Below are positions 54,627 through 64,000 of a stretch of DNA of 64,000 nucleotides, one piece after another (the first letter of the stretch is position 1; each line of letters begins with the position of its first letter). The notes under the pieces were generated by a model. That model was not told the DNA's origin. It saw only the letters and a program-made list of their open reading frames with translations, and did not search any database. Origin of the DNA: Microbulbifer sp. YPW16 (GTDB lineage Bacteria; Pseudomonadota; Gammaproteobacteria; Pseudomonadales; Cellvibrionaceae); the NCBI RefSeq assembly GCF_021290385.1, contig NZ_CP089928.1, positions 3,242,001-3,306,000 of the forward strand. The letters run 5' to 3'. The position numbers were made by a program, and so were the translations under genes.

Positions 54627-55694
54627 TCAGGCGGGCAGCCTTTCGCGTCGGTACTCGGTGGGTGTCTGCTGGTGGCGGCGCTTGAAAGCGGCATTGAAGG
54701 GGCTCAGGGAGCGATAGCCAATATCCAGCGCGATGGTCAGCACCGGCAGGTGGGCCTGCCCCGGATCCGCCAGCCGGGTGCTGGCCTCGTCGATACGGTA
54801 CTGGTTCAGGAATTCGTTGAAGTTGCGGTAGCCCAGGTGGCGGTTGATCAGGGCGCGCAGGATATGTTCGCGGGCCCCCAGTTCCTCCGCCAGTTCGCGG
54901 ATGGTGAGGCCGGTGCGGCGGTAGCCGCCGGCCTGCATGTGGGCCTCGAGCTTTCCTGCCAGTTGCCGCTGGCTGTCATCCATGGGCGACGGGGGGCGGG
55001 GCGTGGCCTCGGTGGTAACCGCTTCCTCATTGTCCCTGGGCAGGGATTCCGCCAGTGCACCGGGGGCCGGGGCCAGCAGCCAGAGGCATGCTGACAGCGA
55101 CAGCAGGCTGGCCAGCACTGCATGCAGGGCCGGGATGCCGGCGGGGGCGGGCCGGTAGGTGAACAGGAATTCGGCCATGACAACCAGCAGCATATAGCCG
55201 CCGACAGCGATCATCAGGACCAGCCGCAGGTTGCGGCGGGCTTCCACCAGATCCGACTGGTAGTGGCGCAGCAGCGTAATCACCCCGGCGGACAGCAGCC
55301 CCAGCTTGAGCGGCTGGGCAAGGATATAGGTGGCATTATCCAGCGCCTGCCAGTTGTCGCGGAGCAGGCTGCTACTGGACAGGCTGTTGATCACCACGTC
55401 GAGGCCGATGAGCGCCCAGCCCCAGCGCGGGAAAGGGTCACAGTCGTGGCAGAGGGTGTGGGCGAACAGCCAGAAAGCACCGGGTACCAGGATCGACGGG
55501 AATACCACCAGGAAATCCAGTGGCGGCGGTGCTTCGGGAAGGGCGTGGCGCAGCAGGTAGAAAAATACGCCGGTGATCACCAGCAGCAGCCAGCGTGCGG
55601 CGTCGAGTCCCCGGTAATGGGTTGCCAGCTTGGCGGCGGCCAGTAGCAGCAGGCTGCAGGCGGCGCCGGTGAAGAAGATGAACGCGGTACTCAC
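54627..55694 (-). CDS. AraC family regulator with N-terminal membrane domain
   Basis: A 355-residue protein. The first 220 residues contain about seven hydrophobic segments, forming a membrane sensor region. The last 120 residues are an AraC DNA-binding domain with both helix-turn-helices (LTIRELAEELGAREHILRALIN and VLTIALDIGYRSLSPFNAAFKRRHQQTPTEYR). Regulators of this layout often sit next to and control membrane-lipid or desaturase genes, as the next gene suggests. The signal is unknown. Confidence 0.88.
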   Translation of the reverse strand: MSTAFIFFTGAACSLLLLAAAKLATHYRGLDAARWLLLVITGVFFYLLRHALPEAPPPLDFLVVFPSILVPGAFWLFAHTLCHDCDPFPRWGWALIGLDVVINSLSSSSLLRDNWQALDNATYILAQPLKLGLLSAGVITLLRHYQSDLVEARRNLRLVLMIAVGGYMLLVVMAEFLFTYRPAPAGIPALHAVLASLLSLSACLWLLAPAPGALAESLPRDNEEAVTTEATPRPPSPMDDSQRQLAGKLEAHMQAGGYRRTGLTIRELAEELGAREHILRALINRHLGYRNFNEFLNQYRIDEASTRLADPGQAHLPVLTIALDIGYRSLSPFNAAFKRRHQQTPTEYRRERLPA

Positions 55695-55728
55695 TGCCTG
55701 TCCCCTGTACCCGTGCCGCAGACTGCCA

Positions 55729-56295
55729 TCAGCGCCAGCGCTCCGCCCAGGCGTCCAGTACCTTGCTGCTGTAGGTGTGTCGGCCGTAACTGCCGTTGTA
55801 GTAGGCCAGGGCGTTGGCCAGGTTGCCCCTGGCCTTGCCGATATAGTGCTTGAGGATGGTACAGCCGTAGCGCAGGTTGGTGTCCATATCGATCAGGTTG
55901 TCCGTGGGGCTGCCGATTTCGTTCTTCCAGAACGGCATCACCTGCATCATGCCCTGGGCACCCACGCGGGACACCGCGTAGGGGTTGAAGGCGCTCTCGA
56001 TCTGGATCACCGCCAGGACGATCTCGGGGCTGAGCCCGGCCAGGGTGGCTTCCCGGTGGATCGCCTTGAGCACGTGCATACGTTCATCCGGGTCCTTGAT
56101 GTAGCGCGCCAGCGGCTGGGACTTGGCCATCAGCCATACCTCCGCGTCAAAGCGGTCGGCAAAGCTGTCGGCCTGCCCGATGGCATTGCGCAGCGCTGCA
56201 CGCTCCTCCGGCGCCAGCTCGGGGATGCGCACCTGGGCATTGGCGCCGGCGGTAAACAGCATGAGCAGCAGTGCAATAAGGCTTGTTCTTATCAT
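55729..56295 (-). CDS. Small periplasmic lytic transglycosylase (SLT domain)
   Basis: A 188-residue protein with a signal peptide (cut after ANA) and one SLT domain: the catalytic Glu is in IQIESAFNPYAVS and is followed by GAQGMMQVMPF, with the ALAYYNGSYGR motif near the C-terminus. It cleaves peptidoglycan glycan strands. No other domains. It lies 34 bases upstream of the AraC gene on the same strand. Confidence 0.9.
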   Translation of the reverse strand: MIRTSLIALLLMLFTAGANAQVRIPELAPEERAALRNAIGQADSFADRFDAEVWLMAKSQPLARYIKDPDERMHVLKAIHREATLAGLSPEIVLAVIQIESAFNPYAVSRVGAQGMMQVMPFWKNEIGSPTDNLIDMDTNLRYGCTILKHYIGKARGNLANALAYYNGSYGRHTYSSKVLDAWAERWR

Positions 56296-56381
56296 GGCAA
56301 CCGATTTTACGAGAAGGTGCGGGGAAAGGGCAGGGGGTAGTTCATGGTGACACGGCCGGGGCCGGTTGTGGGGGCGCGCGA

Positions 56382-56403
56382 TCGGGAGCCAGCCGGCTCC
56401 CGA
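56382..56403. repeat. Perfect hairpin downstream of proS
   Basis: TCGGGAGCC-AGCC-GGCTCCCGA (9-bp stem) lies 18 bases after the proS stop. No T-run follows on the minus strand, so it may stabilise the 3' end rather than terminate transcription. Confidence 0.55.
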
Positions 56404-56420
56404 CCCCTATCGTAGAGCGG

Positions 56421-58148
56421 TTAACCGCCCAGTTTTTCCAGCAGGACTTCGACCAGCTGGGACTCGGCGAAGTCCTGGCTCTCCGCGTCGCGGCGGCCCT
56501 TGTATTCCACTACGCCTTTCTCCAGGCCGCGGTCACCCACCACAATGCGGTGCGGAATGCCCATCAGTTCGACGTCGGCCAGCATGGCCCCCAGGCGCGC
56601 CTTGGGTTCGTCCATCAGCAGTACATCGACGCCGGCCTCGCGCAGGGTCTCGTAGAGGTGGTCGCACTTCTCCCGTACCAGCTCGCTCTTGTGCATGTTG
56701 ATGGGCACGATGGCCAGCTGGAAGGGTGCGATGGCCTCCGGCCAGATGATGCCGGCATCATCGTGGTTCTGCTCGATGGCGGCAGCGACGATGCGCGAAA
56801 CGCCGATACCGTAACAGCCCATGGCCATGGTCTGCTCCTTGCCGTTCTCATCCAGCACGGTGGCGTTCATTGCACGGCTGTACTTGTCGCCCAGCTGGAA
56901 GATGTGGCCAACCTCGATACCACGCTTGATTTCCAGGGTGCCCTTACCATCAGGGCTGGCATCGCCGGCCACCACGTTGCGCAGGTCCTCGACCCGCGCC
57001 AGCTGCACATCCCGTTCCCAGTTGACGCCGGTCAGGTGGTAATCGTCGCGGTTGGCGCCGCAGGTGAAGTCGGCCAGGTGCGCGGCGGCGCGGTCCACGA
57101 TAACCTCGATTCCCAGGCCCACCGGTCCCAGTGAGCCGATACCGCAGCCCAGCTCGGCGCTGATGCGCTCCTCGGGCGCGAATTGCAGCGGGCTGGCGAC
57201 TCCGGCCAGCTTTTCCGCCTTGAGCTCGTTCAGTTCGTGGTCGCCGCGCAGTACCAGGGCCACCAGGGGGGCGGTTTCGCCCTCTTCTGCCTCCCCCAGT
57301 ACGATCAGGGTCTTGACCGATTGGGACGGCTCGCTACCCAGGAACTGGCTCACCGCGTCGATGGTTTTCTGGCCCGGGGTGTGTACCTCGGCCATGTCGG
57401 CCGCGGGTGCCGGGCGCTCGCCAGCCGGGGCCACGGCTTCGGCCAGCTCCACGTTGGCGGCGTAGCGACTGTCGGTGGCGAAGGCAATGTCGTCTTCTCC
57501 GCTCTCGGCCAGTACGTGGAACTCATGCGAGCTGGAGCCGCCGATGGCGCCGGTGTCCGCCAGTACCGGGCGGTAGTCCAGGCCGATGCGATCAAAGATG
57601 CGGCAGTAGGCGCCGTGCATGATGTCGTAGGTCTCCTGCAGCGAGTCGGCACCCAGGTGGAAGGAGTAGGCATCCTTCATGGTGAACTCGCGCGCCCGCA
57701 TCACGCCGAAGCGCGGGCGGATTTCGTCGCGGAACTTGGTCTGTACCTGGTAGAAATTGGCCGGCAGCTGCTTGTAGCTGCTGATCTCGTTGCGGATCAG
57801 GTCGGTGATCACTTCCTCGTGGGTGGGACCCAGGCAGAAGGGGTTGTGATGGCGGTCCTCGACCCGCAGCAGTTCCGGCCCGTACTGTTGCCAGCGACCG
57901 GATTCCTCCCACAGTTCGGCCGGCTGGACCACTGGCATCAGCACCTCCAGGGCGCCGGCGCGGTCCATTTCCTCGCGCACAATACGCTCCACCTTGCGCA
58001 GCACGCGCAGTCCGGTGGGCAGCCAGGTATACAGTCCCGAGGACAGGCGACGGATCATGCCCGCGCGCAGCATCAGCTGGTGGCTGATGACCACAGCGTC
58101 ATTCGGGGTTTCTTTCTGGGTGGCGATCAGGTAGCGGGATGCGCGCAT
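56421..58148 (-). CDS. proS: Proline--tRNA ligase
   Basis: A 575-residue class II synthetase, bacterial type, with catalytic core motifs ([41 protein letters not shown]) and an internal editing (YbaK-like) domain (about 225-400) that clears mischarged Ala-tRNA-Pro. The C-terminal anticodon domain carries the [18 protein letters not shown] segment. Monocistronic. Confidence 0.96.
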   Translation of the reverse strand: MRASRYLIATQKETPNDAVVISHQLMLRAGMIRRLSSGLYTWLPTGLRVLRKVERIVREEMDRAGALEVLMPVVQPAELWEESGRWQQYGPELLRVEDRHHNPFCLGPTHEEVITDLIRNEISSYKQLPANFYQVQTKFRDEIRPRFGVMRAREFTMKDAYSFHLGADSLQETYDIMHGAYCRIFDRIGLDYRPVLADTGAIGGSSSHEFHVLAESGEDDIAFATDSRYAANVELAEAVAPAGERPAPAADMAEVHTPGQKTIDAVSQFLGSEPSQSVKTLIVLGEAEEGETAPLVALVLRGDHELNELKAEKLAGVASPLQFAPEERISAELGCGIGSLGPVGLGIEVIVDRAAAHLADFTCGANRDDYHLTGVNWERDVQLARVEDLRNVVAGDASPDGKGTLEIKRGIEVGHIFQLGDKYSRAMNATVLDENGKEQTMAMGCYGIGVSRIVAAAIEQNHDDAGIIWPEAIAPFQLAIVPINMHKSELVREKCDHLYETLREAGVDVLLMDEPKARLGAMLADVELMGIPHRIVVGDRGLEKGVVEYKGRRDAESQDFAESQLVEVLLEKLGG

Positions 58149-58283
58149 AAATCGAGTCTTGTCCGGTTGGTTTTACTGGTAATTGGGTCTGGCTTTCTGG
58201 GCGGGTATTTTACGCCGGGGCGGGCTGGGGATGGTAGGGGCGCGCGGGGGCAGTTTTCCCTGCCGGGCCGGGGCCCCAGACAG

Positions 58284-58305
58284 AAAACCCCGCCGGGGGC
58301 GGGGT
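58284..58305 (-). terminator. Terminator of the HU gene
   Basis: ACCCCGCC (58287-58294) pairs with GGCGGGGT (58298-58305); read on the minus strand it is followed by TTTT. It lies 27 bases after the HU stop codon. Confidence 0.65.
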
Positions 58306-58331
58306 CTGGCGTCCGGAATCGGCGGGTATTC

Positions 58332-58760
58332 TTACTCGGCCATTTCCTTCAGCTTCTTCAGCGGGCGTACCTTGACGGTAGTGCTGGCGGGCTTGGCCTT
58401 GAATACGGTCTCTTCGCCTGTGAACGGGTTGATACCCTTGCGGGCCTTCTTGGCCGGCTTCTTCACGGTGGTGATCTTCATCAGGCCGGGCAGGGCGAAT
58501 TCACCCACCGCGCGCTTCTTGATGTGACCCTCGATGATGTCGGACAACTCGTCCAGTACAGACTGGACCTGCTTGCGGGTCAGCTCGGTGTTCTCGGAGA
58601 TCTGGTTCAGGATCTGGGTCTTGGTGTACTTTTCCTTGATCGCAGTAACCTTCTTGGCCTTCGGGGCGGCTTTCTTGGCCGGAGCCTTCTTAGCCGCGGT
58701 TTTCTTCGCTGCGGTCTTCTTAGCGGGTGCTTTCTTGGCTGATGCTTTGCGTGCGGCCAT
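58332..58760 (-). CDS. HU family DNA-binding protein with lysine/alanine-rich N-terminal tail
   Basis: A 142-residue nucleoid protein. The first 40 residues are KKA/KKT/KKAP repeats (APAKKTAAKK..), like the tails of histone H1-like and AlgP-type proteins. From about residue 45 there is a divergent HU domain (KTQILNQISENTELTRKQVQSVLDEL), with the DNA-binding arm GINPFTGEE. Tailed HU proteins of this type occur in several gammaproteobacteria and pack DNA more tightly. ATG 58760 has AAGGAAG upstream. Confidence 0.88.
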   Translation of the reverse strand: MAARKASAKKAPAKKTAAKKTAAKKAPAKKAAPKAKKVTAIKEKYTKTQILNQISENTELTRKQVQSVLDELSDIIEGHIKKRAVGEFALPGLMKITTVKKPAKKARKGINPFTGEETVFKAKPASTTVKVRPLKKLKEMAE

Positions 58761-59039
58761 GAGTAGCTTCCTTTTGAGTTGTGTTTTTCCGATAAAAATG
58801 TGTTCGTACAGCGTGGTACTGCCCCGAAGTATATATAGTTTTTTTTCACGCGCACGGGGTTGAGCGGGAAAAATAGTGCTTTTTTTCACGATTTTGGCCC
58901 CCGGACTGCTGCGCCGTGCTCATTTTGGTGGGCATTGCACCCTGCGGGGGCGGCTGCGGTGGAGCGGCCTCTGCCTGCTTCTTCCCTCGCGGGGCGTCAT
59001 GTATAATCTGCGCCCCTTAATGTATCGGGTACTGAATCC

Positions 59040-59300
59040 ATGCCGATCTATGAATATCAGTGCAGTGCCTGCGGTCACCAGATGGAGGCCCTGCAGCGTA
59101 TCAGTGATGCGCCCCTGACCGACTGCCCCGAGTGCAAACAGGCCGAGCTTCGCAAGAAGATCTCGGCCGCCGGCTTCCGTCTCAAGGGCGGCGGCTGGTA
59201 CGAGACCGACTTCAAGACCGGGAACAAGAAGAACCTGGCCGGGGATGCGGCCAAGCCCAGGGCGGACAAGCCCGCCGGGGACAAGGCCAAGGCCAGCTGA
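59040..59300 (+). CDS. FmdB family zinc ribbon protein
   Basis: An 86-residue protein. Its N-terminus [19 protein letters not shown] with a later DCPEC forms the four-cysteine zinc ribbon of the FmdB family. The tail is Lys/Ala-rich. FmdB proteins are typically encoded directly upstream of aspS in gammaproteobacteria, as here (gap 74 bases). Function unknown; a regulatory role was proposed for the formamidase operon. Confidence 0.9.
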   Translation: MPIYEYQCSACGHQMEALQRISDAPLTDCPECKQAELRKKISAAGFRLKGGGWYETDFKTGNKKNLAGDAAKPRADKPAGDKAKAS

Positions 59301-59374
59301 CCGGGGCCTGGCCGGAGCCAATCGGGCGGCACCTGCCGCCCAGCCAATCACTATCGACAACGGGAATTGTATTC

Positions 59375-61156
59375 ATGCGCAGCGACTACTGTGGCGCCCT
59401 TCGTTCTGCGGACATCGACCGCGAAGTTACCCTGTGCGGCTGGGTGGACCGCCGCCGCGATCACGGCGGTGTGATCTTCATCGACCTGCGCGACCGCGAC
59501 GGTATCGCGCAGGTGGTGTTTGACCCGGACGCGGCGGAGTACTTCGAGCTGGCCGACCGGGTGCGCAGTGAGTACGTCCTCAAGGTTACCGGACGTGTTC
59601 GCGCCCGTGCGCCCGAGGCGGTTAACCCGAATATGGCCACCGGCGAGATCGAGGTCTACGGCACTGCCCTGGAGATCCTCAATACGGCGGAGACTGTCCC
59701 GTTCCAGCTCGACGAGCACACCGATGTCGGTGAAGACGTGCGTCTCAAGTACCGCTACCTGGACCTGCGTCGCCGCGAGATGCAGCACAACCTGCGCTTC
59801 CGCTCCAGGCTGACCACGGCCATCCGCAATTACCTCGATGGCGAGGGCTTCTTGGATATCGAGACCCCGATCCTGACCCGCGCGACGCCGGAGGGGGCTC
59901 GTGACTACCTGGTGCCGAGCCGCACCCACGACGGCAAGTTCTTCGCCCTGCCGCAGTCGCCGCAGCTGTTCAAGCAGCTGCTGATGGTGTCCGGCTTCGA
60001 TCGCTATTACCAGATTGCGAAGTGTTTCCGCGATGAAGACCTGCGGGCGGATCGCCAGCCGGAATTTACCCAGATCGATATCGAGACCGCCTTCCTCGAC
60101 GAAGACGCCATCATGGCGATTACCGAGGCCATGGTGCGCAGCCTGTTCAGCGAACTGAAAGGTGTCGAGCTGGGTGACTTCCCGCGCATGAGCTATTACG
60201 AGGCCATGCTGCGCTTCGGTTCCGACAAGCCGGACCTGCGTATCCCGCTGGAGATGGTGGAGATCAAGGACCTGATGACCGAGGTGGAGTTCAAGGTCTT
60301 CTCCGGCCCGGCCAATGACCCCAAGGGTCGCGTGGCGGCGCTGAAGGTTCCGGGCGGCAACGACAAGCTGACCCGTAAGCAGATCGATGATTACGGCAAG
60401 TTTGTGGGTATTTACGGGGCCAAGGGCCTGGCCTACATCAAGGTCAACGACAAGGATGACCTCGAGGGCGGCCTCCAGTCACCGATTACCAAGTTCCTGC
60501 CCATCGAGACCCGCGCGGCGATCCTGGAGCGCATGCAGGCCGAAAACGGCGACCTGATTTTCTTTGGTGCCGACAAGGCCAAGATCGTCTCCGAGGCACT
60601 GGGCGCCCTGCGCTGCAAGCTGGGCGAGGACCTGGACCTGTACACCGCCGAGTGGGCACCGCTCTGGGTAGTGGACTTCCCCATGTTCGAGGAGGAGGAC
60701 GACGGCAGCCTGACCTCGCTGCACCACCCGTTTACCGCTCCCTCCTGTTCACCGGAAGAGCTGGAAAAGAACCCGCTGGAAGCGCTGTCGCGGGCCTACG
60801 ACATGGTCCTGAACGGCACCGAGCTGGGTGGTGGCTCGATCCGCATCCACAACCAGGACATGCAGCAGGCGGTGTTCCGCACGCTGGGGATCGACGAGCG
60901 CGAGCAGCGCGAGAAGTTCGGCTTCCTGCTCGACGCGCTCAAGTACGGCGCGCCGCCCCACGGTGGCCTGGCCTTCGGCCTCGATCGCCTGGTGATGCTG
61001 ATGACCGACAGCGACTCAATCCGCGATGTGATCGCCTTCCCGAAAACCCAGAGCGCGGCCTGTGTCATGACCGATGCCCCGGGCACCGTGGATTCGCGGC
61101 AGCTGCGCGAGCTGAATATCCGCCTGCGCCAGAAGAAGGAAGAGCAGGTCAGTTAA
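59375..61156 (+). CDS. aspS: Aspartate--tRNA ligase
   Basis: A 593-residue class II synthetase, bacterial type with the GAD insertion domain (about 290-410). N-terminal OB-fold anticodon-binding domain: [22 protein letters not shown]. Motif 2 is [20 protein letters not shown] and motif 3 is [13 protein letters not shown]. The enzyme may also charge tRNA-Asn in bacteria lacking asparaginyl-tRNA synthetase. ATG 59375 gives the expected MRSDYCG start; the longer frame reading into fmdB is rejected. It starts the aspS-yebC-ruvCAB block. Confidence 0.96.
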   Translation: MRSDYCGALRSADIDREVTLCGWVDRRRDHGGVIFIDLRDRDGIAQVVFDPDAAEYFELADRVRSEYVLKVTGRVRARAPEAVNPNMATGEIEVYGTALEILNTAETVPFQLDEHTDVGEDVRLKYRYLDLRRREMQHNLRFRSRLTTAIRNYLDGEGFLDIETPILTRATPEGARDYLVPSRTHDGKFFALPQSPQLFKQLLMVSGFDRYYQIAKCFRDEDLRADRQPEFTQIDIETAFLDEDAIMAITEAMVRSLFSELKGVELGDFPRMSYYEAMLRFGSDKPDLRIPLEMVEIKDLMTEVEFKVFSGPANDPKGRVAALKVPGGNDKLTRKQIDDYGKFVGIYGAKGLAYIKVNDKDDLEGGLQSPITKFLPIETRAAILERMQAENGDLIFFGADKAKIVSEALGALRCKLGEDLDLYTAEWAPLWVVDFPMFEEEDDGSLTSLHHPFTAPSCSPEELEKNPLEALSRAYDMVLNGTELGGGSIRIHNQDMQQAVFRTLGIDEREQREKFGFLLDALKYGAPPHGGLAFGLDRLVMLMTDSDSIRDVIAFPKTQSAACVMTDAPGTVDSRQLRELNIRLRQKKEEQVS

Positions 61157-61269
61157 CAGTTGCGTCCCCTGCCGGCGCTGGCCGGCAACCAGTGCCATCC
61201 GGGTCCCGGCTGGCACCGGGGTGACGACAGGTTTGCAAAAGCCACGACGGAGAATTACCGGAGAGAGTA

Positions 61270-62013
61270 ATGGCTGGACACAGTAAATGGGCCAATATCA
61301 AGCACCGCAAGGCGGCCCAGGATGCCAAGCGCGGCAAAGTTTTCACCAAGATCATTCGCGAGCTGACCGTCGCTGCGAAGAGCGGTCCCAACCCGGATGA
61401 CAACCCGGCCCTGCGCGCTGCTGTCGACAAGGCGCTGGGTGCCAACATGAAAAAGGACACCATCGACAAGGCGATTGCGCGCGGCGCGGGCAATGCCGAG
61501 GGTGATAACTACGAGGCGGTGACCTACGAGGGCTACGGTGTCGGCGGTGTTGCGGTCCTGGTGGAGTGCCTGACCGATAACCGCAACCGCACCGTTGCCG
61601 AGGTTCGCCATGCCTTTACCAAGCGCGGCGGTAACCTGGGAACCGATGGCTCGGTAGCCTATCTCTTCACCCGCAAGGGCCAGATGTATTACGAGCCCGG
61701 CACCGATGAGGATGCCCTGATGGAGGCGGCCCTGGAGGCCGGGGCCGAGGACATCGAGACCAACGATGACGGCAGTATCGAGCTCACCACCGAGTTCCAG
61801 GACTACATGCCGGTAAAAGACGCACTGACTGAGGCGGGCTTCAAGCCGGACGGTGCCGAAATAGCCATGATCCCGTCCACCACCATCCCGCTGGAAAAGG
61901 ATGGTGCGGAAAAGGTGCTGGCACTGGTGGATATGCTGGAAGACCTGGATGACGTGCAGAACGTCTATACCAATGCCGATATCCCCGAAGAGGTCATGGC
62001 CGAGCTCGGCTGA
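61270..62013 (+). CDS. yebC: YebC/PmpR family transcriptional regulator
   Basis: A 247-residue protein with the family N-terminus [22 protein letters not shown]. YebC proteins bind DNA and, in some bacteria, act on translation of proline-rich stretches. The conserved aspS-yebC-ruvC order matches Pseudomonas and relatives. GAGAG precedes the ATG. Confidence 0.95.
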   Translation: MAGHSKWANIKHRKAAQDAKRGKVFTKIIRELTVAAKSGPNPDDNPALRAAVDKALGANMKKDTIDKAIARGAGNAEGDNYEAVTYEGYGVGGVAVLVECLTDNRNRTVAEVRHAFTKRGGNLGTDGSVAYLFTRKGQMYYEPGTDEDALMEAALEAGAEDIETNDDGSIELTTEFQDYMPVKDALTEAGFKPDGAEIAMIPSTTIPLEKDGAEKVLALVDMLEDLDDVQNVYTNADIPEEVMAELG

Positions 62014-62124
62014 CCCGGGAGGGTGGGCCGCCCGGCCCGCCCTGCCTCCCTTGACGCCTCCCGCCCGCCTTGGGACACTTCTTACCTTTCGCCATTACTA
62101 TATAAACATACAGGAAGGCGCCCT

Positions 62125-62655
62125 TTGACCCGAATCCTGGGGATCGATCCCGGCTCGCGCAAGACCGGATACGGCCTGATCGACGTGGAGCGCGGCAAGG
62201 CCCGCTATGTGGCCAGTGGTGTGATCCGCCTGCCCGACGCGGAGCTGCCCGAGCGCCTCAAGCTGATCTTCGATGCCGTGAGCCAGATCGCCGGCCAATA
62301 CCAGCCGGCGCAGATGGCGATCGAGAACGTATTCATGTCCAAGAGCGCAGGCTCCGCGCTGAAGCTGGGCCAGGCCCGCGGCGCCGCCATCGTGGCGGCC
62401 ACCCACGCCGACCTGCCGGTGGCGGAATACGAGGCGCGCAAGGTCAAGCAGGCCATCGTCGGCAGTGGCGCGGCGGACAAGCTGCAGGTGCAGCATATGG
62501 TGAAGACCCTGTTATCCCTGCCGGCCGCGCCGCAGGAGGACGCCGCCGATGCCCTGGCCGTGGCGCTGTGCCATATGCACACCATGCAGACCCTGGTGCA
62601 TACCGCGGGCAGTGGCCGGGGCCGCTTCCGACGCGGTCGTCTCACGGTTTCCTAG
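62125..62655 (+). CDS. ruvC: Holliday junction resolvase RuvC
   Basis: A 176-residue endonuclease that cuts Holliday junctions. RNase H-like active-site residues are visible: Asp in [14 protein letters not shown], Glu in [11 protein letters not shown], and the C-terminal [12 protein letters not shown] Asp pair. The TTG start at 62125 lies 6 bases after AGGAAGG; an upstream in-frame start to 62023 is rejected. Acts with RuvA and RuvB, encoded next. Confidence 0.93.
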   Translation: MTRILGIDPGSRKTGYGLIDVERGKARYVASGVIRLPDAELPERLKLIFDAVSQIAGQYQPAQMAIENVFMSKSAGSALKLGQARGAAIVAATHADLPVAEYEARKVKQAIVGSGAADKLQVQHMVKTLLSLPAAPQEDAADALAVALCHMHTMQTLVHTAGSGRGRFRRGRLTVS

Positions 62656-62729
62656 CGGGCGGTGGCAGCCGGGAAGGTTGCACGGGAACATATATAAAGA
62701 AGTAAAACCACACAGAGAACCGGATAACG

Positions 62730-63341
62730 ATGATCGGAAGACTGAGCGGCAGCCTCGCCGCAGTACAGCCGCCGCACCTGCTGGTGGATGTGCAGGGGGT
62801 GGGCTATGAAGTGCTGGCCCCGATGACCACCATTTTTGAACTGCCGCCGGCAGGGCAGCCGGTGGTGCTGCATACCCACCTGGCGGTGTCCGAGACTGCG
62901 CAGCAGCTGTACGGCTTTATCCGTGAGGCGGACCGCGCACTGTTCCGTACCCTGATCAAGGTCAATGGCGTCGGCCCCAAGATGGCGCTGGCGATCCTGT
63001 CCGGCCTCGACGGCGCTGCGCTGTCGCGCTGCGTGTCGGAGGATAACGTGGCGGCGCTGGTGAAGGTGCCCGGGGTGGGCAAGAAAACCGCCGAGCGCCT
63101 GATCATCGAGCTGCGCGACAAACTCGCGCCGCAGTTCGGTGACAGCAACGATATCCCGCTGATGGCCACTGCGGCGGAGCCGAAAGTCGACCATGCCGGG
63201 GAGGCGGAAAGCGCCCTGGCGGCACTGGGTTACAAGCCCACCGAGGCCACGAAGATGGTGGCGCGGGCGACGAAGGAGCAGCCCGATGCAGACAGTGCCA
63301 CCCTGATTCGTCTGGCACTCAAGAGCATGGTGCCGGCATGA
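62730..63341 (+). CDS. ruvA: Holliday junction branch migration protein RuvA
   Basis: A 203-residue subunit that binds four-way junctions as a tetramer and loads RuvB. An N-terminal OB fold (IGRLSGSLAAVQPPHLLVDVQGVGYEV) is followed by two helix-hairpin-helix motifs (VNGVGPKMALAILSGL and VPGVGKKTAERLIIEL) and a C-terminal RuvB-contact domain. Lies 74 bases after ruvC. Confidence 0.96.
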   Translation: MIGRLSGSLAAVQPPHLLVDVQGVGYEVLAPMTTIFELPPAGQPVVLHTHLAVSETAQQLYGFIREADRALFRTLIKVNGVGPKMALAILSGLDGAALSRCVSEDNVAALVKVPGVGKKTAERLIIELRDKLAPQFGDSNDIPLMATAAEPKVDHAGEAESALAALGYKPTEATKMVARATKEQPDADSATLIRLALKSMVPA

Positions 63342-63371
63342 ACGGTGTCTGGCCAGCTAATGGTGTCGTAG

Positions 63372-63423
63372 GGGCGGGCATCGTGGCCGCCCGTCCGGAA
63401 TTGGGCGAACACGAGGTTCGCCC
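63372..63423. repeat. REP-like element between ruvA and ruvB
   Basis: Starts GTAGGGGCGG (63369-63378), close to the head of the repeat at 32361. Two hairpins follow: GGGCGG/CCGCCC (63372-63377 and 63387-63392), and GGGCGAAC-ACGAG-GTTCGCCC (63403-63423). Likely a second, diverged member of the same repeat class. Confidence 0.55.
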
Positions 63424-63455
63424 TTGCGGTTGTGATTATGCTGGCGGAGGAAGCC

Positions 63456-64000
63456 ATGATCGAAGCTGACCGACTGATTGCGCCCGAGCCCATTGGCCCC
63501 TCCGGCCAGGAAGATCAGCACGATCGCGCCGTGCGGCCCAAGAGTCTCGCCGATTATGTGGGCCAGCCGGTGGTGCGCGAGCAGATGGAGATCTTTATCC
63601 AGGCTGCCCGCCTGCGCGGCGATGCCCTGGACCACACGCTGGTGTTCGGCCCGCCGGGGCTGGGCAAGACCACGCTGGCCAATATCATCGCCACGGAAAT
63701 GGGTGTCGCCATCAAGACCACCTCGGGACCGGTGCTGGAGAAGGCCGGCGACCTGGCAGCACTGATGACCAATCTGGAGCCGGGTGACGTCCTCTTTATC
63801 GATGAAATCCACCGCCTCAGCCCGCACGTGGAGGAGGTGCTATACCCGGCTATGGAGGACTACCAGCTCGATATCATGATCGGTGAGGGGCCGGCCGCGC
63901 GCTCCATCAAGCTGGACCTGCCTCCATTTACCCTGGTCGGCGCGACCACCCGTGCGGGCCTGCTGACCTCGCCGCTGCGCGACCGTTTCGGCATTGTGCA
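63456..64000 (+). CDS. ruvB: Holliday junction branch migration ATPase RuvB (cut by window end)
   Basis: The first 181 codons of an AAA+ helicase of about 340-350 residues that drives branch migration with RuvA. Walker A is GPPGLGKTT (about 66-74), Walker B DEIHRL and sensor I GATTRAG are visible. The ATG at 63456 is preferred over 63438 because GGAGG (63446-63450) sits 5 bases upstream. The gene continues past 64000. Confidence 0.95.
   Translation, partial: MIEADRLIAPEPIGPSGQEDQHDRAVRPKSLADYVGQPVVREQMEIFIQAARLRGDALDHTLVFGPPGLGKTTLANIIATEMGVAIKTTSGPVLEKAGDLAALMTNLEPGDVLFIDEIHRLSPHVEEVLYPAMEDYQLDIMIGEGPAARSIKLDLPPFTLVGATTRAGLLTSPLRDRFGIV

Overview
The window is GC-rich, densely coded DNA from a gammaproteobacterium. 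The gene content (rsxABCDGE, divergent metG/apbC, aspS-yebC-ruvC-ruvA-ruvB, proS, a YdiJ-type dehydrogenase, a GDSL autotransporter esterase, YghU-type GSTs) and the many secreted or lipid-anchored proteins fit a marine member of the Cellvibrionales/Microbulbifer type. That placement is inference; no rRNA or other marker is present. I see no tRNA, rRNA, CRISPR array, prophage or insertion sequence.

Region 1 (1-11.0 kb): ilvE; a Yip1-family membrane protein; a secreted protein of unknown role; a translationally coupled pair of lipoproteins (parallel beta-helix protein plus diheme cytochrome c, the TIGR03805/TIGR03806 pair) with a perfect 18-bp palindrome upstream; then two tandem lipoprotein lytic transglycosylases of MltF type, each carrying two solute-binding domains instead of one.

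Region 2 (11.0-17.8 kb): a TetR regulator with its own likely operator, downstream of the complete rsxABCDGE operon, whose genes overlap or nearly touch.

Region 3 (17.8-32.4 kb), between rsxA and metG, is accessory in character. It has a 961-residue protein of unknown family convergent with a class 3 lipase that has a basic tail, two acetyltransferases, two near-duplicate YghU glutathione transferases around a DUF4440 lipoprotein, a sirtuin, an unknown AT-richer secreted protein, a YqjD/YqjE-like membrane cluster and a D-2-hydroxyacid dehydrogenase. A REP-like 25-bp inverted repeat ends it.

Region 4 (32.4-43.1 kb): metG and apbC (divergent), trhO, small unknown proteins, a 3D-domain protein with a doubly palindromic leader, a TPR protein and a YdiJ-type D-2-hydroxyacid dehydrogenase.

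Region 5 (43.1-46.6 kb): a DUF523/DUF1722 protein, a MerR/LitR-type regulator and a photolyase form one operon behind a promoter studded with TGTACA half-sites, which looks like a light-response unit.

Region 6 (46.8-56.3 kb): a GDSL autotransporter, an AruH-like aminotransferase with an Lrp regulator, a HupE/UreJ-PPIase pair, a DUF4345 membrane protein, a sterol desaturase-like hydroxylase with a membrane AraC regulator, and a small lytic transglycosylase.

Region 7 (56.4-64 kb): conserved housekeeping genes: proS, a tailed HU protein, a FmdB zinc ribbon protein, aspS, yebC and ruvCAB (ruvB cut by the window end).
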